DNA of 64,000 bases from CAWDVK01 sp963805715. GTDB lineage: Bacteria > Actinomycetota > Actinomycetes > Streptosporangiales > Streptosporangiaceae. The notes below the pieces were generated by a model. The model saw only the letters and a list, made by a program, of their open reading frames with translations, made no database searches and was not told the origin of the DNA. Positions 43,586 to 52,528 of the stretch are shown one piece after another. Numbering within the stretch: position 1 is the stretch's first letter; each line of letters opens with the position of its first letter. The DNA lies in NCBI GenBank assembly GCA_963805715.1, contig CAWDVK010000019.1, positions 1 through 64,000 of the forward strand, in the 5' to 3' direction. Both the position numbers and the translations under genes were made by a program.

Positions 43586-45654
43586 CCAGCATCGGCGCCG
43601 CGGACCAGCTCCCGCGCCGCGACGACCAGTTCCGCGCCGACCGCATCTACCTCGGCTGGCAGTACGCGCTGCGGCAGCCCGATCCCGGCCCGATGCCCAG
43701 GGCCCCCGTGCCCGCCGTGCCCGATCAGGTCAGCGAGAGCTGGCTGGCGGCGCAGCACCGGGAGGAAGCCAGGCTGGCCAGACCGGCCACGCTGACACTA
43801 GCGACTGCCGTCATCGCGGCAGGCGGCGTCGCGGCGGGAGCCGCGGCGGGGGCGCTGAGCGCGGGAATCGTCGCGCTCGGCTGGGTCTGCTGCGCCGCCG
43901 CCGCAGGCTGGAGCGTGCGCGCGCGCTGGCGCGGCCGACGCGGCCTGCGTGACCTGGTGGTCGCCGAGGAGCAGCGGATAGCGAAGATCAACGCCGTGCA
44001 GCAGGGCCAGCTGGCCGCACAGCAGGAGGCGCATGCGCGTCAGCTGCGCGGCTGGCAGCAGGCCGCGGCGGCGTTCCGGCGGCAGCCGCGCTGGTATGCG
44101 GTATCGCTGCCCAGCGCACTGCACCGGATCGACATCGCCGGCGGGACCCTGGCCGGCTGGTCTGCCCTGCTGACCATGATCGCCGCTCCGCGGCTGGCCG
44201 CCGGCGGCGATGTCACGGTGCTGGACCTGACCGAGGGCGGCGTCGCCGCCGACCTGCTGGCGCTGGCCGGCAAGTCCGGTATCGATCCGCTCGTGTGGGT
44301 GCTGCCCGGCGACCTGCCGCGGCTGGACCTGGGCGCGGGCCTGGACATCCCCGCGCTGTCGGACGTGCTGGCCCTGACGGTCAGCGCCAGCGACGAGCCA
44401 GCTGCCCAGGCCGATCAGGCGCGCGATGCGGCCTTGCTCAGCCGCGTGCTGGAGGTGCTGGGCAGCAGCGCCAGGATCGCTCAGGTGACAGCGGCCCTGC
44501 GGGCGCTGGCCGAGATAGGCGACCCGCGGGCGGACATCCGTTCCGGGCTGCTGACGACCGGCCAGCTGGAACGGCTGCGGACGCTCTTCGGCCGCGGCGC
44601 GTCCGAGCGCGTCGTGATCGACCGGGCCTGGGCGATGGAAGCCCGGCTGCGGGCGCTCGACCCGCTGGGCTCGGCGCCGGGCGGCAGCGGTCCGAGCAGG
44701 CTGCGGGTGGCCTGGCTGGACCGGCGGTCGGCCGCGATCGGCAACAAGGTGCTCGGCACCTACATCGCGGTGGCGCTGACGCACATGCTGCGCGAGGCTG
44801 CACCGGGCCCGCCCTGGCAGCGCACCCTCTGCGTGCTGGGCGCGGAGCGCCTCCGCGGTGACGTGCTCGACCGGCTCTGCGATGCGGCGGAGATCGCCGG
44901 GACCGGGCTCGTCGTCGGCTACCGGTCGATCCCGGCTCCGGTCCGGGAGCGGCTGGGCCGGGGTCATGCCGCAGTCGCCTTCATGCGGCTGGGAAACGCC
45001 GAGGACGCCCGCGCGGCCGCCGAGCAGATCGGGACCGAGCACCGCCTCGTGCTCAGCCAGCTGACCGACACGATCGGGCTGGCCGTGACCGATACGGTCG
45101 GCGACTCGTACACCAGCACACTCGGCACCGCGGACTCGGCGGCCGCGTCGGTCTCGGCCACCGGCACGTCCGGCCGCAGCACTGGCCGCGGCCGGACCCG
45201 GCACGGAGTCTTGGCGCCGTTCGGCGACTTCACCGGCTCGTCCAGCCGCGACGCCAGCGAGTCGAGCGCCTGGTCCGATTCGCTCTCGCTGACCGAGGGA
45301 ATCAGCTCCAGCACCGCCTGGGGCCTGAGCACGTCCCGCGCGACCGGCAGCAACGCCTCGCTCGGCCGGACGGCGCAGCGCTCCCGCGAATTCCTGGTCG
45401 AGCAGCACGAGCTGCAGCATCTGCCGACCAGCGCGGTGATCGTGACGTACTCGTCGGCGGCCGGCCGGCAGGTGGTGCTGGCGGACGCCAACCCGGGGAT
45501 CATCGCTCTGCCCACCGCGACGCTGCTGACTCCGGATGAGGCAGCGGCGGCCGCGGCCGGCCAGCGTCCGGGCCCGGACGGTCCGGATGGCCCGGGCGCG
45601 CCGGCCGGGGAACCGCCGCCCTCGTGGCGGCCGGGTCAGCGGCCGCGGCGGTAA
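43582..45654 (+). CDS. Second degenerate VirD4/TraD-like membrane protein with Ser/Thr-rich insert
   Basis: 690 residues, translationally coupled to the previous gene. It has a hydrophobic pair at about 73-110, a coiled segment rich in Gln, Ala and Arg (VAEEQRIAKINAVQQGQLA), then an alpha/beta region (HRIDIAGGTLAGWSALL, GGDVTVLDLTEGGVA) lacking a P-loop lysine. Residues about 494-600 form a striking Ser/Thr/Gly-rich stretch (GISSSTAWGLSTSRATG). It closes with FLVEQHELQHLPTSAVIVTY and VVLADANPGI. The plan resembles TraG/VirD4 without catalytic residues. It probably pairs with the upstream protein and the HerA-type ATPase nearby. Confidence 0.5.
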   Translation: MTSIGAADQLPRRDDQFRADRIYLGWQYALRQPDPGPMPRAPVPAVPDQVSESWLAAQHREEARLARPATLTLATAVIAAGGVAAGAAAGALSAGIVALGWVCCAAAAGWSVRARWRGRRGLRDLVVAEEQRIAKINAVQQGQLAAQQEAHARQLRGWQQAAAAFRRQPRWYAVSLPSALHRIDIAGGTLAGWSALLTMIAAPRLAAGGDVTVLDLTEGGVAADLLALAGKSGIDPLVWVLPGDLPRLDLGAGLDIPALSDVLALTVSASDEPAAQADQARDAALLSRVLEVLGSSARIAQVTAALRALAEIGDPRADIRSGLLTTGQLERLRTLFGRGASERVVIDRAWAMEARLRALDPLGSAPGGSGPSRLRVAWLDRRSAAIGNKVLGTYIAVALTHMLREAAPGPPWQRTLCVLGAERLRGDVLDRLCDAAEIAGTGLVVGYRSIPAPVRERLGRGHAAVAFMRLGNAEDARAAAEQIGTEHRLVLSQLTDTIGLAVTDTVGDSYTSTLGTADSAAASVSATGTSGRSTGRGRTRHGVLAPFGDFTGSSSRDASESSAWSDSLSLTEGISSSTAWGLSTSRATGSNASLGRTAQRSREFLVEQHELQHLPTSAVIVTYSSAAGRQVVLADANPGIIALPTATLLTPDEAAAAAAGQRPGPDGPDGPGAPAGEPPPSWRPGQRPRR

Positions 45655-45784
45655 CCGGTTGACGCCGCTATCCCGGTGCCCCGTCCTTGCGGGCCAGGTT
45701 ACGAGCCCCAGCGTCCCGGCCCGGGCCTGGCAGGCCGGTCTGCCGCCGCGCCATCGCGGCCAGCCGGGCCGCGCTGGCTGCGGG

Positions 45785-46126
45785 TCAGGCTCCGGCGGCC
45801 GCCCGGGCGAGCCGGACAGCGCCGGCCACCGGCGGCTGGCGCAGGACGGTCACCGCGCTGCCGGGCAGCGTACGGGCCAGCTCGGACCGGACGGCGGCGC
45901 GCAGTGCCGGGTGCCTGATCAGGCCGCCCGCCAGGGCCACCGGCAGGGACCCGGCGGAGGGCAGCCGCTCCGCCACGGTCACCGCCAGCGCCGCCAGCGC
46001 CCGGGCGGCCGAGCTGACGAGCGGCCCGGCCGCCGGGTCGCGGCTGTCGAGCACCACCGGAGCGTAACTGGCCCAGTGCCGGGGCTGCGGCTGGTCAAAG
46101 AAGCGCTGCGCGAGGGCGTCAGCGTT
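45785..46126 (-). pseudogene. 3' stub of a BadF/BcrA-type ATPase (N-acetylglucosamine kinase-like)
   Basis: On the minus strand the frame reads NADALAQRFFDQPQPRHWAS, then YAPVVLDSRDPAAGPLVSSA, LPVALAGGLIRHPALRAAV and a normal stop. APxV...A..GDPxA and the GGL loop are typical of the C-terminal half of BadF/BadG/BcrA ATPases and GlcNAc kinases. The N-terminal half, with the phosphate loops, is missing. Upstream lies a 32-bp tandem repeat and then the divergent phzF gene. It is a truncated remnant. Confidence 0.6.
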
Positions 46127-46148
46127 CCCCGCCCCGGCCGCCGGCCGT

Positions 46149-46212
46149 CCGTCGCCCGCGCTGCCCGCGCTGCCGGCCGCCCGTCGCCCGCGCTGCCCGC
46201 GCTGCCCGCCGC
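46149..46212. repeat. 32-bp tandem duplication
   Basis: The segment 46149-46180 (starting CCGTCGCCCGCGCTGCCCGC) is repeated at 46181-46212 with minor change. Each copy also holds an internal GCGCTGCCC doublet. It lies at the truncated edge of the kinase stub, before phzF. Confidence 0.75.
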
Positions 46213-46252
46213 CCGCTGGTGCCGGCTATTGCGCCGTGCCACACTCGGTGCT

Positions 46253-47083
46253 GTGCAGCGTCAGTTCCGGCAGGTGGACGTTTTCACCGAGACGCCCTAC
46301 CGCGGCAACCCGGTCGCGGTCGTGCTCGACGCGGACGGCCTGACTGACGAGCAGATGCAGCGGTTCGCGCACTGGACCAACCTGTCGGAGACCACCTTCG
46401 TGCTGCCGCCCGACGAGGCGGGAGCCGATTACCGGGTCCGCATCTTCATGCCCGGCGGCGAGCTGCCCTTCGCCGGGCACCCGACGCTCGGGACCTGTCA
46501 CGCGTGGCTGGAGGCGGGCGGTCAGCCGGCCCGGGCCGGGGTGGTCACGCAGCAGTGCGCAGCCGGCCTGATCGCCATCCGGCAGACGGAGGCCGGGCTG
46601 GCCTTCGCGGCCCCCCCGCTGCTGCGCGCCGGGCCGGTGGACGAGTCCCTGCTCCTGCGCATCGCGTCGGTGCTCGGCATCAGCCGGGGCGACGTCGTCG
46701 ATGCCCAGTGGGCCGACAACGGGCCCGGCTGGGTTGCCGTCCTGCTGTCCAGCGCGGACGCGGTGCTGGCCCTGCAGCCGGGGCTGGTTGACCTGGACCT
46801 GGGGGTGGCCGGCCTGTATCCGCCGGGCTCGCCGCAGGCGCTGGAGGTGCGGGCCTTCTTCCCCAAGGACGGCGCGACGGCTGAGGATCCCGTGACCGGC
46901 AGCCTGAACGCGTCTCTGGCCCAGTGGCTGCTGGGCAGCGGGCAGCTCACGGCGCCGTACTCGGTCAGCCAGGGAACCGCACTCGGCCGCCGGGGCCGGG
47001 TTCACGTCAGCCAGGACCCGGACGGGGCGATCTGGGTCGGCGGCGGGACAGTGACCTGCGTGTACGGGCTGGCCGACCTCTAG
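46253..47083 (+). CDS. PhzF family isomerase-like protein
   Basis: 276 residues from a GTG start (VQRQFRQVDVFT). Family hallmarks are YRGNPVAVVLDADGL, the catalytic glutamate in NLSETTFVLPP, RIFMPGGELPFAGHPTLGTC and, in the second half, AEDPVTGSLNASLAQWLL and the basic strand near RGRVHVSQD. It has the DAP-epimerase fold. Most homologues outside phenazine clusters act on unknown substrates. The frame is open far upstream without PhzF features, so the start is set by homology. It separates the two VirD4-like genes from the HerA-type ATPase gene. Confidence 0.88.
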   Translation: MQRQFRQVDVFTETPYRGNPVAVVLDADGLTDEQMQRFAHWTNLSETTFVLPPDEAGADYRVRIFMPGGELPFAGHPTLGTCHAWLEAGGQPARAGVVTQQCAAGLIAIRQTEAGLAFAAPPLLRAGPVDESLLLRIASVLGISRGDVVDAQWADNGPGWVAVLLSSADAVLALQPGLVDLDLGVAGLYPPGSPQALEVRAFFPKDGATAEDPVTGSLNASLAQWLLGSGQLTAPYSVSQGTALGRRGRVHVSQDPDGAIWVGGGTVTCVYGLADL

Positions 47084-47238
47084 CACCGGCCCGGCGGCGC
47101 GGCAGCCATCCGCCGGGACCGGGCGCCGGGACCAGGCGCCGGACGGCGTCCGCCGCTGCCGGGCCAGCCGCCGTCCCTTGCGTCACAATCGGGACCAACC
47201 AGGTAGCAGCGCCGTCGCTGGCCTGATATGCACGCAAC

Positions 47239-50200
47239 ATGAGCGGGACACCGGGCATCGGCGGGGGCGCGGCCGGGCCGTGGTACCGCGTCCAGGCGAT
47301 CAGCGCCAGCTGCCTCGGCGGCACGGCCGACCGCGACTACGCCTCCGTGCTGCCCGCGGCGCTGAACGCCGCCGCCTGCCGGCGGCCCTTCATCGCCGGG
47401 TGGCTCTCGCGCGGCGCCGGAGCCCCGCTCGAACTGATCACCAACGCCGGGCCGCTGCCCGGACAGCCCGCCGCGCCAGAGGGCCCGGGCAGCCTGGGCG
47501 GGCCGGGCGGCCTGGGCGGCCCAGTGGACACGGACGACCGCACCGCACGCGGCGAGCACGCTGCGGCCCTGGCCGCTGCCGCCGGGCCCGCCGCCGCCCC
47601 GGCCGCCGCCGCCGGGCCGGCCGAGACGGCGGCCAGCGCGCAGCAGCGCCCGGCGGCGGGCCAGCCCGGTGACCAGCCCAGTGAGCTGCTGTTCCCGTGG
47701 GGAGCCCGCGGGGAGGTCATGACCGGCAGCCTGCTGGCCGACCTGGACCGCCTGGTCTGGGCACCGTGCCCGGGCCGGCAGGCTCCGGTGCAGCCTGCCG
47801 CGCCCGGCCCGGACAGCTCGGGCCGGGCAGACAGCGCCGGGCAGTACGGCGCGCTCGCACCCGGCCAGCAGGCTCCGGCGAGCGCGTTCGAGTCTGCCCT
47901 GCAGACGCTGCTGGACAGGCCGTTCGGCTGGCTGGTGGTGGCCGACCCGTCCGACCTGATCGATGCCGAGACGGCTGAGCTGCGCACGCAGCTGAACGTG
48001 ATCGGCCGGTACGAGGAGGAGCACGCCAGATTCGACGCCGACCGGGCCCAGCGCCGCCTGGCCGAGTTGGATGCCTATCGCGAGGCCGGGCTGTGGAACG
48101 TGCGCGTGCTGGTCGGCGCCGCCACCGAGCAGGACCTCGCGCTCATCGCCCCCGTCCTGGTCGGGGCGGCCGACCTGCGCTCGCATCCGTACCGGTTGCG
48201 CAGCGCCGAGGGCGCGCGGGATTTCGCTGACGCGCTGGCTGCCAAGGCCGCCGACCCCGGGGACGGGTCCTGCGTGCCGTTCGCGGTGACCGCCGGAGCG
48301 CTGGCGGCGCTGACCGGGCTACCGCGCCGCGAGGTACCGGGCGTGCGGGTGCTGGAGCCCGGTTACTTCGACGTCACCAGCGAGGTCGGGGGGGAGTCGG
48401 CAATCGGCCTCGGCGCCATCCTGGACGGCCAGGACCGCCCGGTCGGCCAGTTCCGGGTGCCGCTCGCCACGCTGAACCGGCACGCGTTCGTGACCGGCGC
48501 GACCGGCGCCGGCAAGTCTCAGACGGTCCGGCACATGCTGGAGCAGCTGACCGCGGCCGGCATCAGCTGGCTGGCCGTCGAGCCGGTCAAGTCCGAGTAC
48601 GCGGCCATGGCGGCTCGGCTGGCCGGCACCGCCCAGGTCACGGTCATCAACCCGGCGGACCCCGCGGCCGTGCCGCTGTCGGTGAGCCCGCTGGCGCCCG
48701 AGCCCGGATACCCCGTGCAGGCGCACATCGACATGGTCCGGGCGCTGTTCCTGGCCGCCTTCGAGGCCCGCGAGCCGTTCCCGCAGATCATCTCCCAGGC
48801 CCTGCAGCGCGCCTACGCCGAGTGCGGCTGGGATCCGGTCACCGGGGCCGGCCAGCCGGGCGCGGCGGCGCCCCCCTCGGTCCCCACCCTGGCCCGGCTG
48901 CAGGCGGCGGCCCTGCAGGTGATCGAGGACGTGGGCTACGGCCGGGAGCTGCAGGCTGACGTGCGCGGGTTCGTGGACGTCCGGCTGCGGTCGCTGCGCA
49001 CGGGCTCAGCGGGCCGGTTCTTCGAGGGCGGCCACCCGGTCGGCATCGGCGAGCTGCTGGCCAGGAACGTCGTGCTGGCCATTGAGGACGTGGCCAACGA
49101 CGAGGATAAGGCGTTCCTCATCGGCACCCTGATCATCAGGATCGTCGAGCACCTGCGGCTGCGGGCCAGGAGCGAGCCAGCCGACGGCCTGCGGCACGTC
49201 ATCGTGATCGAGGAGGCTCACCGGCTGCTGCGGGCCAGCCGCGAGGGTGCGAGCGCGCACGCCGTCGAGCTGTTCGCGAGCATGCTCGCCGAGATCCGTG
49301 CGTACGGCGAGGGCCTGATCGTGGCCGAGCAGATCCCGGCCAAGCTCGTGGCCGACGTGGTCAAGAACACCGCGCTGAAGGTGCTGCACCGGCTCCCGGC
49401 CAGCGATGACCGGCAAGTGGTCGGGGCGGCCATGAACCTGGATCCCGAGCAGTCGCGGCAGGTCGTGTCGCTGCGGCCGGGAGTGGCCGCGGTCTTCGCC
49501 GACGGGATGGACCGGCCGCTGCGGATCCTGGTGCCGTTCGGCGGTGACCGGGAGCGAGCCGGGCCAGTGCCCCGGCTCGACCCGCCGGTCGCGGAACGCC
49601 GGTCAGCGGCCTGCGGCCCTGCCTGCACGGGCGGGCGTCCCTGCACCCTGCTCCAGCTGCGCGCGGCTGACTTGCTGGCCGATGCCCCGGAGGATGCCTG
49701 GCTGCGCGTCTGGACCGAGGCGCTGGTGCTGGCCCACCTGGTCAACCGGCCGCTGCCGCGGATCCCGGCCCAGCTGCGGCAGCGGTGGCTGGAGCTGGAC
49801 GGACGGCTCCGCGACTGCCTGCTCGCGACTACCGTGGACCGGGCGCTGCACGGCCGCGCCCTGGCCGTGCGCGCTTACCTCGATCCGGGGCTTCTCGCCG
49901 CGGCCTGCGCCGGTGCCGGACGGCAGATGCTGGACAGCGGGAAAGGGGCCGGCGGCCTCGTCGGGCCGGGATGGGTCATCCCGCAGCTGCAGTGGCTGCA
50001 TGAGATCGAGCGGGCCTGTCCGCTGGACGGGCCGCCGCCGGATCCGTTCGCGGTCGCCCCGCCGCTGGACTACGCACTGGCCGGGCTCTCCGACCGGCCC
50101 GACGTCCGGATCGGCCAGCGGGTCAGCGGGCTGCGCCGCCATCCGCTGTCGATGGAACTGGACCGTAACCGGCTGCCGGCCTGGACCGCGCTACTCGGCG

Positions 50201-50406
50201 AGGACGATCAGCGCGGCTTCATCGAGGACCTGTCCGCCGTGGCCATCGGGGTCAGCCATCGCGGCCAGCTGCGCAAGGCGGCGGGCGAGATGGGCATTAC
50301 CGGCTGGCTCGAGGCCGTCCTTTCCTGGCCGCGCCGGTTCATCGTCGGCGCGGATTACCAGGTTGCGCGCGCCATGCCCGGCCAGCCGGGCCGCGTGGCC
50401 GGATAG
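47239..50406 (+). CDS. HerA-type (DUF87) ATPase
   Basis: 1,055 residues. An N-terminal region of about 350 residues contains an Ala/Gly/Pro-rich stretch. The motor domain starts with a HAS-barrel-like strand (VGQFRVPLATLNRHAFVTGA), Walker A GATGAGKSQT (Lys426), Walker B VIVIEEAH (about 655) and the sensor stretch AYGEGLIVAEQIP. NTALKVLHRLPASDDR and MDRPLRILVPF are typical of HerA/VirB4 motors. A cysteine cluster (CGPACTGGRPC, about 790) begins a helical C-terminal domain. It is intact, unlike the two upstream VirD4-like proteins. Eleven bp before murT, so co-transcription is possible. Substrate (DNA or protein) unknown. Confidence 0.75.
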   Translation: MSGTPGIGGGAAGPWYRVQAISASCLGGTADRDYASVLPAALNAAACRRPFIAGWLSRGAGAPLELITNAGPLPGQPAAPEGPGSLGGPGGLGGPVDTDDRTARGEHAAALAAAAGPAAAPAAAAGPAETAASAQQRPAAGQPGDQPSELLFPWGARGEVMTGSLLADLDRLVWAPCPGRQAPVQPAAPGPDSSGRADSAGQYGALAPGQQAPASAFESALQTLLDRPFGWLVVADPSDLIDAETAELRTQLNVIGRYEEEHARFDADRAQRRLAELDAYREAGLWNVRVLVGAATEQDLALIAPVLVGAADLRSHPYRLRSAEGARDFADALAAKAADPGDGSCVPFAVTAGALAALTGLPRREVPGVRVLEPGYFDVTSEVGGESAIGLGAILDGQDRPVGQFRVPLATLNRHAFVTGATGAGKSQTVRHMLEQLTAAGISWLAVEPVKSEYAAMAARLAGTAQVTVINPADPAAVPLSVSPLAPEPGYPVQAHIDMVRALFLAAFEAREPFPQIISQALQRAYAECGWDPVTGAGQPGAAAPPSVPTLARLQAAALQVIEDVGYGRELQADVRGFVDVRLRSLRTGSAGRFFEGGHPVGIGELLARNVVLAIEDVANDEDKAFLIGTLIIRIVEHLRLRARSEPADGLRHVIVIEEAHRLLRASREGASAHAVELFASMLAEIRAYGEGLIVAEQIPAKLVADVVKNTALKVLHRLPASDDRQVVGAAMNLDPEQSRQVVSLRPGVAAVFADGMDRPLRILVPFGGDRERAGPVPRLDPPVAERRSAACGPACTGGRPCTLLQLRAADLLADAPEDAWLRVWTEALVLAHLVNRPLPRIPAQLRQRWLELDGRLRDCLLATTVDRALHGRALAVRAYLDPGLLAAACAGAGRQMLDSGKGAGGLVGPGWVIPQLQWLHEIERACPLDGPPPDPFAVAPPLDYALAGLSDRPDVRIGQRVSGLRRHPLSMELDRNRLPAWTALLGEDDQRGFIEDLSAVAIGVSHRGQLRKAAGEMGITGWLEAVLSWPRRFIVGADYQVARAMPGQPGRVAG

Positions 50407-50417
50407 CATCGGCTGCC

Positions 50418-51659
50418 ATGGGCAAGCTTCCGCTGCGCGCGCGCATCGCCACGAGCGTCGGCGGGGCGGCCGGGCGGGCGTCCCGGCTGGCCGGCCGCGG
50501 CGACGGGTCAGTGATCGGCGGGGTCGTGGGGCTGCGGGTCGAGCCCAACCTGGTCGGCCTGCTGGCGGCCGGGCGCCAGGTCGTCCTGGTGACCGGGACG
50601 AATGGCAAGACCACGACCACGCGCCTGATCACCGCGGCGATCGGCGCGCTCGGCCAGGAAGTGGCCTCCAATGCATTCGGCGCCAATATGGAGGCCGGTC
50701 TCGCGTCCGCGCTCGGCCGGGCGCCCGACGCGCCCTACGCCGTGCTGGAAGTCGACGAGCGGTACCTCCCCGCAATCATGAAGACGACCAGTCCGCGGGT
50801 GGTTGCCCTGCTCAACCTCAGCCGGGATCAGATGGACCGCGCGGCGGAGATCTGGCTGGTCGCCCGTCGCTGGCGGGATGCCCTGGCCGCGGCGCCGTCC
50901 TGCCAGGTCATCGCCAACGCGGACGATCCGCTGATCGCCTGGGCGGCGGGGGCCGCCCGGCAGGTGACCTGGGTGGCAGCCGGCCAGCGCTGGCACGAGG
51001 ACTCGTGGTGCTGCCCGGAGTGCGGATCGCACCTGCGCCGGGACGAGCTGGGCTGGCGCTGCGGCGAGTGCACGTTCGCCCGCCCGCAGACCCGCTGGGT
51101 GCTGGACGACGACACGGTCATTGACGCGCACGGGCGGGTCCGGGAACTGGCCCTGGCCCTGCCGGGCCGGGCGAACCGGTCAAACGCCGTGATGGCCATG
51201 GCCATCGGCGATTTCTTCGGCGCCGATGCCGACCAGACCCTGCCCAGGCTGCGCGAGGTCACTTCGGTGGCCGGCCGCTACACGCAGGTGCGCTGGCACG
51301 GGCGGCAGCTCAGGCTGCTGCTGGCGAAGAACCCGGCCGGGTGGCTCGAGGCATTCGACGTCCTCGCCCCCGCGCCTGGCCCGGTGCTGCTCGCGGTCAA
51401 CGCCCAGGTGCCGGACGGCCGGGACACCTCCTGGCTGTGGGACGTGGACTACCGCGTGCTGCGCGGGCGGCTGGTGCTGGTGACCGGCGAGCGGCGGCTG
51501 GACCTGGCGGTGCGGCTCGAAGCCGACCGGGTGGACTTCGAGCTGACGGCGGAGCTGGCTGACGCGGTCCGCCGCGTCCCGGCCGGGGAGAAGCTGGACG
51601 TGATCGCGAACTACACGGCATTCCAGCACATCCGCGCGGCCGTAGGGCGGGCCGAATGA
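50418..51659 (+). CDS. murT: Lipid II isoglutaminyl synthase, Mur ligase subunit
   Basis: 413 residues. ATP-binding GTNGKTTTTR, the Mur ligase middle domain (EVDERYLPAI, NLSRDQMDR, NADDPL) and a MurT-specific Cys4 zinc ribbon inserted in it (CCPECG... CGECTF, about 196-219) are present. With GatD it amidates the alpha-carboxyl of D-Glu in lipid II, giving D-isoglutamine in peptidoglycan. gatD follows 25 bp downstream. Size and motif order are typical, and the pair is normally essential in actinobacteria. Confidence 0.95.
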   Translation: MGKLPLRARIATSVGGAAGRASRLAGRGDGSVIGGVVGLRVEPNLVGLLAAGRQVVLVTGTNGKTTTTRLITAAIGALGQEVASNAFGANMEAGLASALGRAPDAPYAVLEVDERYLPAIMKTTSPRVVALLNLSRDQMDRAAEIWLVARRWRDALAAAPSCQVIANADDPLIAWAAGAARQVTWVAAGQRWHEDSWCCPECGSHLRRDELGWRCGECTFARPQTRWVLDDDTVIDAHGRVRELALALPGRANRSNAVMAMAIGDFFGADADQTLPRLREVTSVAGRYTQVRWHGRQLRLLLAKNPAGWLEAFDVLAPAPGPVLLAVNAQVPDGRDTSWLWDVDYRVLRGRLVLVTGERRLDLAVRLEADRVDFELTAELADAVRRVPAGEKLDVIANYTAFQHIRAAVGRAE

Positions 51660-51684
51660 GGCCGGCTGAGGAGGTGGCCTGCCG

Positions 51685-52461
51685 GTGACTGAGCATCGGC
51701 CGCGGCACGCCGCGCCTGACCCCGCGAGCCGCCGGGCCCGGGGCGGGGGCGGCAGGCTGCGGATCGTCTGGGTCTATCCCGACCTGCTGAGCACCTACGG
51801 GGATCGCGGGAACATGCTCGTGCTGCAGCGGCGGGCCAGGCTGCGCGGCATCGCCGCCGAGGCGGTCGAGGTCAACGCCGACCAGCCAGTGCCCACGCAG
51901 GGGGACATTTACCTGCTGGGCGGCGGAGAGGACCTGCCGCAGATTCTCGCCGCGCGCCGGCTCGCCGCCGACGGCGGCCTGTCATTCGCCGCTGACCACG
52001 GTGCCGTGGTGTTCGCCGTCTGCGCCGGCTACCAGGTCATCGGCAGCCAGTTCGGCGGCGTGGAGGGCGAGCCGGTGACCGGCCTGGGCATCCTGGACAT
52101 CAGCAGCGGCCGCGGTGAGCGGCGCGGCGTCGGCGAGATCGTGGCCGACGTCGACCCCGAGCTCGGCGTGCCCGTGCTCACCGGGTTCGAGAACCACCAG
52201 GGCGTGACCGCCATCGGGCCGCAGGCGCGCCCGCTGGCCCGGCTGAGGCTCGGGGTCGGGAACGGCGACGGCACCGAGGGCGCCTACGCGGGCAAGGTGC
52301 TGGGTACCTACCTGCACGGCCCCGCGCTGGCCCGCAATCCCGGCCTGGCCGACCTCCTACTGACCTGGGCCGCGGGCCCGCTCGACCCGCTCGATGACGC
52401 GGCCGAGAGCTGGGTCAGCCAGCTGCGGGAGGAACGGCTCGCCGCCACCGCGGTGCCCTGA
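51685..52461 (+). CDS. gatD: Lipid II isoglutaminyl synthase, glutamine amidotransferase subunit
   Basis: 258 residues from a GTG with GGAGG upstream. It is a class I-like, CobB/CobQ-type amidotransferase. WVYPDLLSTYGDRGN at the start, GGGEDLPQ, the nucleophile loop FAVCAGYQVIGSQF and the histidine in GTYLHGPALARNP are present. It supplies ammonia from glutamine to MurT. A Pro/Arg-rich leader of about 25 residues precedes the conserved core, so the true start may lie later. Confidence 0.94.
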   Translation: MTEHRPRHAAPDPASRRARGGGGRLRIVWVYPDLLSTYGDRGNMLVLQRRARLRGIAAEAVEVNADQPVPTQGDIYLLGGGEDLPQILAARRLAADGGLSFAADHGAVVFAVCAGYQVIGSQFGGVEGEPVTGLGILDISSGRGERRGVGEIVADVDPELGVPVLTGFENHQGVTAIGPQARPLARLRLGVGNGDGTEGAYAGKVLGTYLHGPALARNPGLADLLLTWAAGPLDPLDDAAESWVSQLREERLAATAVP

Positions 52462-52528
52462 CAGGCCGCGGCATGCCGCGGGCGAGCATGCACCCGGCCG
52501 CGCGGCTCAGCCGCCGGGCTCCGGATCG

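Noticed and set aside
43798..45420. A 540-codon open frame on the minus strand opposite the second VirD4-like gene
   Set aside because: It is a GC-rich shadow: Arg/Gln/Gly-heavy, no domain, no ribosome-binding site, and fully inside a coupled plus-strand gene.
41633..45654. Integrated conjugative element based on VirD4-like proteins
   Set aside because: No relaxase, integrase, Tra/pilus genes or attachment-site repeats are visible, and both proteins lack ATPase residues.
41633..50406. HerA cluster as an antiphage defence system
   Set aside because: Known HerA-based systems carry a nuclease, SIR2 or similar effector next to the motor. None is seen here, and the motor runs into peptidoglycan genes.
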